9,040 bases of DNA, from NCBI GenBank assembly GCA_026989995.1, contig JALSIO010000770.1, forward strand, positions 1 to 9,040. The letters are read 5' to 3'. The position numbers and the translations under genes were made by a program. The DNA is from Myxococcales bacterium. Its GTDB lineage: Bacteria; Myxococcota_A; UBA9160; JALSIO01. Below, one piece after another: positions 1 through 6,907 of this stretch. Under the pieces are notes generated by a model. That model searched no databases, was not told the DNA's origin, and saw only the letters and a program-made list of their open reading frames with translations. Each line of letters begins with the position of its first letter. Within the stretch, counting starts at the first letter, position 1.

Positions 1-1
1 C

Positions 2-1587
<1,586 letters not shown>

Positions 1588-1599
1588 GGCAGCCTTCCG

Positions 1600-2049
1600 G
1601 TGGCGGAGCGGACGCAGGCCGGCGATCGGCTCGGGGGAGAGGAAGGCGGGCTCCGAGGAGCGCGACAGCCGCAGGCGGTCGGGCGCCCGGGTCCCGGGGG
1701 AGGCGCGGGCCACGTGCTGCGACCTCCCCGCTCCCCGTCCACCTCGGGGGAGGGCACACCGGGGAGCGGCCCGGGAGCCGGTCCCCCGTGCAGCTGGCCG
1801 CGGACCGACTTCGCGGGCCCCTACGAGGCCCTCGCCCGGGCCCGGGGAGGGCTGCCCCCCTCTCTCGGGGGCTTCCTCGCCGCCGCCGAGGCCTGGCTCA
1901 TCGTCCGGGCGCTCGCCGAGGCCGGAGGCAACCGGTCGGCGGCCGCCCGGCGGCTCGGAATCGGCAGACGCACGCTCTATACCAAGCTCGCACGAATCGG
2001 CGCCGCGCCGCGCCCCGGCCGCCGACGGTCGCGTACCAGACGGGCCTAG
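1600..2049 (+). CDS. Small Fis-type helix-turn-helix protein, possible nitrogen regulator
   Basis: The C-terminal half (residues about 75-134) reads as a Fis-type DNA-binding domain. The recognition region AGGNRSAAARRLGIGRRTLY, followed by TKLARIG, is the form found at the C-terminus of NtrC-like sigma-54 activators and in stand-alone Fis proteins. A basic tail RPGRRRSRTRRA follows. No AAA+ ATPase domain (GAFTGA, Walker A) is present. The first 65 or so residues are low-complexity Gly/Pro/Arg sequence and may not be real protein. The start is uncertain: GTG 1600 gives 149 residues, while GTG 1714, with GGGGGAGG ten bases upstream, gives 111. The gene follows glnB by 12 bp, which suggests a link to nitrogen control by inference only. 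It could also be the surviving end of a decayed ntrC. Its stop overlaps the stop of the convergent MATE gene. Confidence 0.72.
   Translation: MAERTQAGDRLGGEEGGLRGARQPQAVGRPGPGGGAGHVLRPPRSPSTSGEGTPGSGPGAGPPCSWPRTDFAGPYEALARARGGLPPSLGGFLAAAEAWLIVRALAEAGGNRSAAARRLGIGRRTLYTKLARIGAAPRPGRRRSRTRRA
1729..1768. repeat. 9-bp perfect inverted repeat inside the doubtful N-terminal part of the Fis-type gene
   Basis: CGCTCCCCG (1729-1737) pairs perfectly with CGGGGAGCG (1760-1768) across a 22-base loop that itself holds a GGGGGAG able to compete for pairing. It lies where the predicted protein is low-complexity, so this stretch may be untranslated leader rather than coding sequence. No T-run follows, so it is not a canonical terminator. 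Confidence 0.4.
2046..2049. other. Shared CTAG: overlapping convergent stop codons (Fis-type gene / MATE gene)
   Basis: The + strand TAG at 2047-2049 ends the Fis-type gene, and the - strand TAG (complement of 2046-2048) ends the MATE gene. The two genes overlap by exactly the palindrome CTAG, leaving no room for a terminator between them. Confidence 0.85.
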
Positions 2050-3419
2050 ATCGAAATCCGCTTCCAGACGCCCGAGCGAAAGCGGGCAGCGAGCACGAGC
2101 GCGAGGAGGGCCAGGTAGGCCACGGCCCCCAGCCAGGCGCCGAGAAGCCCGCCTTCGAGGAGCACGCCTCCCACCCAGGCGAAGGGCAGGAAGAGCCCCC
2201 ACGCCATCGCTGTCTGCACCGCGAAGGGCCAGCGCGTGTCCCCGGCACCCCGGAGCGCCCCGGTGGTGACGATGGCGAGGGCGTCGAAGATCTGGAAGAG
2301 GGCACCCACGGCGAGCAGGGGGACGCCCACCTCGAGCACCGCACCGCGGGCCGCGAACAGGGCCAGAAGCTGCTCGGGCCAGACCAGGAAAGCGGCCCCG
2401 ACCAGCACGGCGACCCCGCCGCCGAGCTTGTGGGCCGAGCGGAAGCTGCGCTCGGCCGCCGCCGGATCGCCGCCGCCGAGGTAGCGACCGACGAGGGTCG
2501 TCACGGCCACCGAGACGCCCACCACCTGCATGAACGAGAGGTGCAGGAGGGTCACCAGTGCCTGGCTGGCGGCGAGGTCGGCGCTTCCCAGGCGCGCGAT
2601 CAGGCTCGTGAACAGCGCGAAGGTGATCATGTCGAGCAGCCACTGGCCTCCGATGGGCACGCCGATCCGGAGGAGCCGACGCATGGCCGCGCGTTCGGGA
2701 CGGGCCGGTGCGGTTCCGAAGGCACGGCGGCGTCGAGGCGTGAGCAGGAAGCCGAGCAGTCCCGCCGCCATCAGCCAGTCCGAGATGGCCGTGGCGAGCG
2801 CCGCGCCCCGGACGCCCAGGGCCGGCAGGCCGAGCCCGCCGAAGATGAGCCCGTAGTCGAGCGCCGCGTTCACGAGGTTGCACGCCACGCCCACGAGCAG
2901 GGGGGTTCGCATGTCCGACAGCCCGCGGAAGAAGGAGGCGGCAGCGATGGCCAGGGGCACAGCCGGCGCCCCGAAGGCGCGAACGAGTACGTAGGCCTGT
3001 GCCGGTTCGCGGATCTCGGGCGCCGGGCCGAGCAGCCCGAGCAGCCACGGGAAGAGCGCCGCGAAGGCGGCGAGTCCGAGGGCGGCCGCCGGGACGAGGG
3101 GGAGGGCGGCCCGCCACACCCACCGGCCACAGCCCCGCTCGCGACCCGCCCCGTGCTCGCGCGCCACGAAGGTCTGCACGCCCGTCGCCGTGCCCACGAA
3201 GAAGCAGGCCGCGGTCCAGTACCAGATCCCGGCGAAGCCCACCGCGGCCATCTCCGTCGCACCGAGGCGGGCGACGAAGGCCATGTCCACCACCTGCAGA
3301 AGGGTGTGGGAGAGGTTGTGGAGCACCACGGGGTAGGCGAGGCGGGCCACCTCGGCCACCCCGCCCGGGAGCTCCCGGGCCAGGGATCCGGAGTACGCCG
3401 GTCGATCGGAACGTCTCAT
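2046..3419 (-). CDS. MATE family multidrug/organic compound efflux transporter
   Basis: Inner-membrane antiporter of the multi-antimicrobial extrusion family, which expels cationic or amphipathic compounds using a sodium or proton gradient. The 457 residues match the usual length of about 450 and contain around 12 hydrophobic segments. The two homologous halves are visible: the N-terminal half carries FFRGLSDMRTP (163-173) and the C-terminal half the equivalent ALRGAGDTRWP (388-398). LAYPVVLHNLSHTLLQVVDMAFVARLG near the start, shortened here by the reader to its VDMAFVARLG core (residues 44-53), is the typical first-helix region. A charged linker (about 228-247) joins the halves. ATG at 3419 has GGGAG about 8 bases upstream. 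The gene stands alone, divergent from the TPR lipoprotein. The NorM, DinF and MepA subgroups and the substrate cannot be decided. Confidence 0.93.
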   Translation of the reverse strand: MRRSDRPAYSGSLARELPGGVAEVARLAYPVVLHNLSHTLLQVVDMAFVARLGATEMAAVGFAGIWYWTAACFFVGTATGVQTFVAREHGAGRERGCGRWVWRAALPLVPAAALGLAAFAALFPWLLGLLGPAPEIREPAQAYVLVRAFGAPAVPLAIAAASFFRGLSDMRTPLLVGVACNLVNAALDYGLIFGGLGLPALGVRGAALATAISDWLMAAGLLGFLLTPRRRRAFGTAPARPERAAMRRLLRIGVPIGGQWLLDMITFALFTSLIARLGSADLAASQALVTLLHLSFMQVVGVSVAVTTLVGRYLGGGDPAAAERSFRSAHKLGGGVAVLVGAAFLVWPEQLLALFAARGAVLEVGVPLLAVGALFQIFDALAIVTTGALRGAGDTRWPFAVQTAMAWGLFLPFAWVGGVLLEGGLLGAWLGAVAYLALLALVLAARFRSGVWKRISI

Positions 3420-3453
3420 GCGCCAGCTCCCGGCAGCGGTGGGGCCGCGCTGC

Positions 3454-3467
3454 GGTCCCCGGGGACC
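3454..3467. repeat. 14-bp perfect palindrome
   Basis: GGTCCCCGGGGACC is its own reverse complement. It begins 35 bp upstream of the MATE start codon, a position suited to an operator or a 5' leader hairpin for that gene. In such GC-rich DNA a chance origin is possible. Confidence 0.4.
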
Positions 3468-3512
3468 CGGAGGCTCGGTTCGGACCCGGGATCCGCGGCC
3501 TCCGGGGGAGCT

Positions 3513-3541
3513 GGGCTTCGTGGGTCGGTCAGGCGAAGCCC
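3513..3541. repeat. 8-bp inverted repeat with 13-base loop
   Basis: GGGCTTCG (3513-3520) and CGAAGCCC (3534-3541) are perfect complements. The repeat is in the middle of the MATE/lipoprotein spacer and could be a dyad operator or a hairpin. It lacks a T-run on either side, so it is not an evident intrinsic terminator. Confidence 0.4.
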
Positions 3542-3554
3542 GCGCGGAACCGGG

Positions 3555-3573
3555 CGGGGAGGACCCCTCCCCG
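3555..3573. repeat. 8-bp stem, 3-base loop inverted repeat
   Basis: CGGGGAGG (3555-3562), loop ACC, CCTCCCCG (3566-3573). It would make a very stable hairpin in RNA from either strand. No function can be assigned from sequence alone. Confidence 0.4.
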
Positions 3574-3675
3574 GGGCCGGCCGGTGCGGGGGAGATCCCG
3601 TCGGCCGGGGCGCCGGGCGGCCGGGGGGCCGCTGCGCCGGAGTTCCGTGCGGTCTGCCTGCATGGCGTGGGACGC

Positions 3676-3681
3676 TACCAT
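3676..3681 (+). promoter_or_regulatory. Possible -10 element (TACCAT) of the TPR lipoprotein gene
   Basis: TACCAT fits the TANNNT form and ends 7 bases before ATG 3689, so transcription would begin at or next to the start codon (leaderless or nearly so). No good -35 hexamer is seen 16-18 bases upstream, so support is weak. Confidence 0.3.
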
Positions 3682-3688
3682 TGCGGGC

Positions 3689-4054
3689 ATGGGGGTTCAA
3701 GCGACCGCGACGCCGCGGCGAGAGGTGGCCGCCGCCTTCGCCCTGCTCTCGGCCCTGGTCCTGGCCCTGCCGGGCTGTGCGGGCCTCGAGGCGGCGCGTC
3801 TCTACGCGCGCGGCACCCGGGCCCTCGACAGCGGGGATGTGGCCCGGGCGGTCGCGGACCTCGAGGCCGCGGCGGCACTGCGGCCCGACCGGTCGGAGAT
3901 CCGCAACCACCTTGGCCTCGCCTATCGGGCGGCGGGCCGTCCCGAGGATGCCGGCCGCGCCTTCCGGGATGCGCTGCGGCTGGATTGTGGCAACCGCGCC
4001 GCCCGCCACAACCTCGCCGTCCTCGAGCGGACCCCGAATCCGGGGGTGCCGTGA
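3689..4054 (+). CDS. Small TPR-repeat lipoprotein
   Basis: Predicted 121-residue envelope protein. A basic start (PRRE) and a hydrophobic stretch (FALLSALVLALPGC) form a lipoprotein signal with the lipid-bearing cysteine at residue 30. Pro at -2 of the lipobox is slightly unusual. The residue after Cys is Ala rather than Asp, which in enteric bacteria favours the outer membrane. The mature part holds about two tetratricopeptide repeats: residues 34-67 (ARLYARGTRALDSGDVARAV) and 68-101 (NHLGLAYRAAGRPEDAGRAF). These are protein-interaction surfaces found in envelope assembly and secretion accessory lipoproteins. ATG 3689 is chosen because the signal peptide then begins normally; the in-frame ATG at 3662 would add nine residues. 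The stop overlaps the next gene's GTG (GTGA), so the two are translationally coupled. Its specific role is unknown. Confidence 0.8.
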   Translation: MGVQATATPRREVAAAFALLSALVLALPGCAGLEAARLYARGTRALDSGDVARAVADLEAAAALRPDRSEIRNHLGLAYRAAGRPEDAGRAFRDALRLDCGNRAARHNLAVLERTPNPGVP

Positions 4055-4539
4055 GCGCGCGAGACCGGGACGACGATCGCCCGCGCCTGTCGTGGCGGGA
4101 GATCGACCAGCTTCGCGACAGCGCACGGCGGAGGAGCGCCGGCGAGCGCCGGCCGCGGGGAGCGGCGGCCGAGGCGCGCGCTCGGGAGGCGGCGCGGCAG
4201 TACCTCTCCAAGGTGGACCAGAAGCTCTTCGCGGGGGGCGGCCGCGCTGGTGAGCTCGCGCGGGCCGTGCGCGAGGCCCACGGCACCGGCGCGCTCCCGG
4301 ACGCCTGTCGGGCCTACCTGGCCGAGCTCGGCTTTCCCGACGATCCCTCCCTGATCTCCCTCTTCCTCGACGCCGGCGATCGCGAGATCGTGGCGGGCGC
4401 CCTGGGGAAGCTCGCCGAGTGCCTCCGGGCGGGGGCGTTCCGACCCGGAGGCGGGCTCCGGAGCCAGGTCCGCCTGCTCGCCGACGACCCGGACGACGAA
4501 GTGGCGGCGGCCGCGGAGGACGTGCTGGAGCTTCTGTGA
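4051..4539 (+). CDS. Conserved-looking hypothetical protein, charged N-terminus and HEAT-like C-terminus
   Basis: I do not recognise a named family. The 162-residue product has no signal peptide or membrane segment and is probably cytoplasmic. Residues 1-50 are highly charged and rich in Arg, Asp and Ala, with an aromatic motif RLSWREIDQLRD at 12-23. Residues 44-160 are predicted helical. The last third (about 98-162: DDPSLISLFLDAGDREIVAG, then LADDPDDEVAAAAEDVLELL) alternates short loops and helices and resembles a degenerate HEAT-type repeat. GTG 4051 is chosen because it overlaps the lipoprotein stop in the sequence GTGA, which is typical of coupled genes, and because upstream in-frame sequence is non-coding in character. 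The pairing hints at a shared function with the lipoprotein, although the two would sit in different compartments. Confidence 0.72.
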   Translation: MSARDRDDDRPRLSWREIDQLRDSARRRSAGERRPRGAAAEARAREAARQYLSKVDQKLFAGGGRAGELARAVREAHGTGALPDACRAYLAELGFPDDPSLISLFLDAGDREIVAGALGKLAECLRAGAFRPGGGLRSQVRLLADDPDDEVAAAAEDVLELL

Positions 4540-4558
4540 GGCGGCCCCGGGGGCATCG

Positions 4559-4587
4559 TTGAACTCACCCGGGCCTTCCATTAGCGT
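4559..4587 (+). promoter_or_regulatory. Sigma-70-type promoter of the fur-phosphatase operon
   Basis: TTGAAC (4559-4564), a 17-base spacer, and TAGCGT (4582-4587) match the TTGACA-N17-TATAAT layout in spacing, with four of six bases at -35 and the conserved TA...T at -10. The predicted start point, six to eight bases downstream, coincides with ATG 4594. The transcript would then be leaderless, which fits the lack of a good Shine-Dalgarno sequence. Confidence 0.5.
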
Positions 4588-4593
4588 GGCGAG

Positions 4594-5028
4594 ATGGCAC
4601 ACGAGGCCGAGCGGAAGGCGCTGCTCGCCTTCCTCGAGAAGCACAACCTCAAGCAGACGCGCCAGCGCGAGGCGGTGCTCGACGTGTTTCTCGAGGCCGA
4701 GGGCCACATCACCAGCGAGGAGCTCTACCGGCGGGTCCGCGAGCGCCACAAGACCATCGGCTACACCACCGTCTACCGCACGATGAAGCTCCTCTGCGAG
4801 GCTGGCCTCGCCGTGGAGCGCTGCTTCGACGACGGCATCACCCGCTACGAGATCCCCCACGAACACCACGACCACCTGGTCTGCACCCAGTGCGGAACCA
4901 TCGTCGAGTTCGAGTGCTCCATGATCGAGGAGGCCCAGGAGCGCATCGCCCGCGAGTACGGGTTCCGGCTGCTCCGGCACCGCCACGAGCTCTACGGCCT
5001 CTGCCCCCGGTGCCGCGACGGGACCTGA
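4594..5028 (+). CDS. fur: Fur family metal-dependent transcriptional regulator
   Basis: Dimeric DNA-binding repressor, normally loaded with Fe(II). The 144 residues fit the family. The N-terminal winged helix includes LKQTRQREAVLDVF (19-32) and the recognition segment TIGYTTVYRTMKLL (54-67). The metal core HEHHDHLVCTQCG (89-101) and the second pair CPRC (137-140) give the structural zinc site C97/C100/C137/C140 and the regulatory histidines. His38 and His129 align with further Fur ligands. Glu105 in IVEF, where PerR has Asp (IVDF), favours Fur over PerR. Zur cannot be wholly excluded. The start is fixed by the promoter and by family length. The secreted phosphatase gene begins 4 bp after the stop, so the two are probably cotranscribed. 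No AT-rich Fur box is seen nearby. Confidence 0.93.
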   Translation: MAHEAERKALLAFLEKHNLKQTRQREAVLDVFLEAEGHITSEELYRRVRERHKTIGYTTVYRTMKLLCEAGLAVERCFDDGITRYEIPHEHHDHLVCTQCGTIVEFECSMIEEAQERIAREYGFRLLRHRHELYGLCPRCRDGT

Positions 5029-5032
5029 GCGC

Positions 5033-6685
5033 GTGACCCGAGGCCTTCTCGCGGCCGCGGCACTTCTCGCGCTGCTCGCCGCCCGGGCGGTCCGGGGCGA
5101 CGCCCCCCCGGCGGCCTCCCCGGAGCCGCGGCCGCGGCTCGTCCTGGTCGTCGTGGTCGACCAGCTCCGCCGGGACCACCTGGACCCGGCGCTGCCGGGC
5201 GGCCTAGGACGGCTGGCCCGGGAGGGGCGGGTCTTCGTCGATGCGCGAATCGACCACGCGCACACGGAGACCTGCCCCGGCCACGTCACCATCCTGACGG
5301 GGGTGCATCCCGGACGGGCCGGGGTGCCGGGCAACCAGTTCGTGGACCGGGACAGCGGGCGGGTGGTCTACTGCGTGGAGGATCCCGAGGCCCGGCACCG
5401 CGAGATCGGTGGCGACGCCTTCCGCTCGCCCGGCCTGGTCCGGATGGACGGCTTCGGTGACTGGCTCCGCCGGGCGCATCCGGAGGCCCGGGTCTTCGCG
5501 GTCTCCGCCAAGGACCGGGCCGCCATCCTGCTCGGAGGCCGCCGCCCCGACGCCGCCTACTGGATCGACCGGCGGCGCAGCGCGGGGTTCACCACGAGTG
5601 GCTACTACCGGAGGGATCTCCCGGGCTGGGTGCGCGCCTTCAACGGGCACGACCGGCCCGAGGGGGGCTTTCTCGGGCGGCTTCCCGAGACCTGGACCCA
5701 TCCGGGCTCCGCTCCCGGAGCCCGGCCCGATGACTTCCCCGGAGAGAGCCCCCGGCACGGAGCCGCCTCCCCGCACCCGGTCGCCGACGCCGATCCCCTC
5801 ACCGCCGTCTCCCGCCTCGTCGCCTCACCCTTCGTGGACGAGGTGACCCTCGACTTCGCGCTCGAGCTCCTGCGCCGGGAAGGCCTCGGGCGCGACGAGG
5901 TCCCGGATCTGCTGGCGGTCTCGCTCTCCGCGACCGACATGGTGGGGCACCTCTACGGGCCCGAGAGCCAGGAGGCGCTCGACTGCCTCCACCGGGTGGA
6001 TCGCGCCCTGGCTCGCTTCCTCGAAGCCGTGGACCGGGAGATCGGCCCGGGCCGCACGCTGGTGGTCCTGACCTCGGACCACGGGGTCATGCCGCTGCCC
6101 GAGTGGCTCGAGGCGATCGGGGCTTCCGAGTGCCCCGTGCCCGGGGGTCGGGTCGACGCCCGGAGGCTGCTGCTCGACCTCGACAGGGCGCTCCACCGGG
6201 AGCTCGACCCGCCGGGCGCGCCGGACGGGCGCTGGCTGGCGGTGGCGGGCTACCGGTTCACCGTCAATCGCCGCCGCGCCGCGGCGCTCGGGGTTCCCGT
6301 GGACCGGGTGGTCGAGGCGGCACGTCGCTGGCTCGAAGCCGTGCCCGTGGTGCAGCGGGTGTGGACGCCCGAGGAGATCGCCGCCCGGAGCGACCGGGAG
6401 CCCCTCGCCCGTCTCTACCGCAACTCCTTCGATCCGGAGCGCGGCGGCGACTTCGAGGTGCAGGTCCTGCCGACCTGCCTGCTCTCGCCCTTCCCCTTCG
6501 GAACTTCCCACGGCACGCCGTGGGCCTACGATCGCGAGGTGCCGCTCGTCTTCCACGGTTCGGGCGTCGAATCCGGCATCGTGCGGGGCCGGGCGCGGCC
6601 CGTGGACGTGGCCCCCACCCTCGCCGAGCTGCTGGCCATCCCGGTGCCGCCCGGGCTCGACGGGCGCCCTCTTCCCCTCCGCTGA
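5033..6685 (+). CDS. Secreted alkaline phosphatase, PafA-like (type I phosphodiesterase/nucleotide pyrophosphatase superfamily)
   Basis: Predicted periplasmic two-metal phosphomonoesterase that releases phosphate from organic esters. The 550 residues begin with a signal peptide (LLAAAALLALLAARAVRGDA, cleavage near residue 22). The alkaline phosphatase fold follows: metal ligand Asp43 in VVVVDQLRRDH, nucleophile Thr80 in TETCPGH, Asp302 and His306 in SATDMVGHLYGP, Asp349-His350 in TSDHG, and His493 in TSHGTPW. Asn101 (PGNQF) and the pair Lys160/Arg162 (SAKDR) match the residues that bind the phosphate group in PafA. This favours a monoesterase over a nucleotide pyrophosphatase. A Pro/Gly/His-rich loop lies at about 218-255. 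GTG 5033 starts the signal peptide directly and lies 4 bp behind fur, implying coupling. The natural substrate is not known. Confidence 0.9.
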   Translation: MTRGLLAAAALLALLAARAVRGDAPPAASPEPRPRLVLVVVVDQLRRDHLDPALPGGLGRLAREGRVFVDARIDHAHTETCPGHVTILTGVHPGRAGVPGNQFVDRDSGRVVYCVEDPEARHREIGGDAFRSPGLVRMDGFGDWLRRAHPEARVFAVSAKDRAAILLGGRRPDAAYWIDRRRSAGFTTSGYYRRDLPGWVRAFNGHDRPEGGFLGRLPETWTHPGSAPGARPDDFPGESPRHGAASPHPVADADPLTAVSRLVASPFVDEVTLDFALELLRREGLGRDEVPDLLAVSLSATDMVGHLYGPESQEALDCLHRVDRALARFLEAVDREIGPGRTLVVLTSDHGVMPLPEWLEAIGASECPVPGGRVDARRLLLDLDRALHRELDPPGAPDGRWLAVAGYRFTVNRRRAAALGVPVDRVVEAARRWLEAVPVVQRVWTPEEIAARSDREPLARLYRNSFDPERGGDFEVQVLPTCLLSPFPFGTSHGTPWAYDREVPLVFHGSGVESGIVRGRARPVDVAPTLAELLAIPVPPGLDGRPLPLR

Positions 6686-6739
6686 GTCGCCCGCGGGGTG
6701 GCCTCAAGCGGGTCACGGACCCGGCCGATCCGGTTCTGC

Positions 6740-6907
6740 GTGGCACGCAGCGAGCTCGCCTGTCCGGTGTGTGACGCCGATCTCCCGCTCGGCGGCGACG
6801 AGCGCCTCGGGGACCAGGTGTTCTGCAGCTACTGCGGGGCGCCGTCGCTGATCCGGGTCCGGAGCGGAGACGACGAGGAGGAATGGGAGCTCGAGGAGGA
6901 CTTCTAG
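6740..6907 (+). CDS. Small zinc-ribbon protein with acidic tail, LysW-like
   Basis: A 55-residue cytoplasmic protein. Two cysteine pairs, CPVC (8-11) and CSYC (29-32), separated by DADLPLGGDERLGDQVF, form a zinc ribbon. The tail SGDDEEEWELEEDF is strongly acidic with one Trp. The plan (ribbon, GD turn before the second pair, acidic end) resembles LysW, the amino-group carrier of the AAA lysine/arginine route. It ends in EEDF rather than the EDWGE on which LysW carries its substrate, so a carrier role is not supported. GTG 6740 is chosen because the ribbon then begins normally. GTG 6698 would add 14 residues of low-quality sequence (ASSGSRTRPIRFC), and neither start has a clear ribosome site. 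The gene lies just behind the phosphatase and its TAG stop overlaps the convergent phosphatase-regulator gene. Function unknown. Confidence 0.75.
   Translation: MARSELACPVCDADLPLGGDERLGDQVFCSYCGAPSLIRVRSGDDEEEWELEEDF
6904..6907. other. Shared CTAG: overlapping convergent stop codons (zinc ribbon / PP2C phosphatase)
   Basis: The + strand TAG at 6905-6907 ends the zinc-ribbon gene, and the - strand TAG (complement of 6904-6906) ends the phosphatase gene. This is the same four-base arrangement as at 2046-2049. Confidence 0.85.

Larger units (their letters stand above)
3420..3688. other. Divergent intergenic region between the MATE gene and the TPR lipoprotein gene
   Basis: No convincing protein is encoded here. 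Reading frames through it are Gly/Pro/Arg-rich noise. It must hold the promoters of both divergent genes, but only one weak -10-like element is recognisable, just before the lipoprotein ATG. Three inverted repeats, listed separately, occupy its centre. Confidence 0.6.

Noticed and set aside
1788..4253. Open frame of 821 codons on the + strand antisense to the MATE gene
   Set aside because: The composition (Arg, Gly, Glu, His) and lack of any domain mark it as the shadow of the MATE gene, which has clear membrane helices and family motifs.
3922..5334. 470-codon - strand frame opposite the unknown protein, fur and the phosphatase start
   Set aside because: It is antisense to the unambiguous Fur protein and shows no recognisable domain.
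6698..6700. GTG 6698 as the start of the zinc-ribbon protein
   Set aside because: It adds 14 residues without family character and has no better ribosome site. It is kept as an alternative, not the preferred start.
6741..6747. TGGCACG, identical to the -24 half of a sigma-54 promoter
   Set aside because: The matching -12 half (TTGC) is absent at the required spacing, and the sequence lies within the zinc-ribbon coding start.
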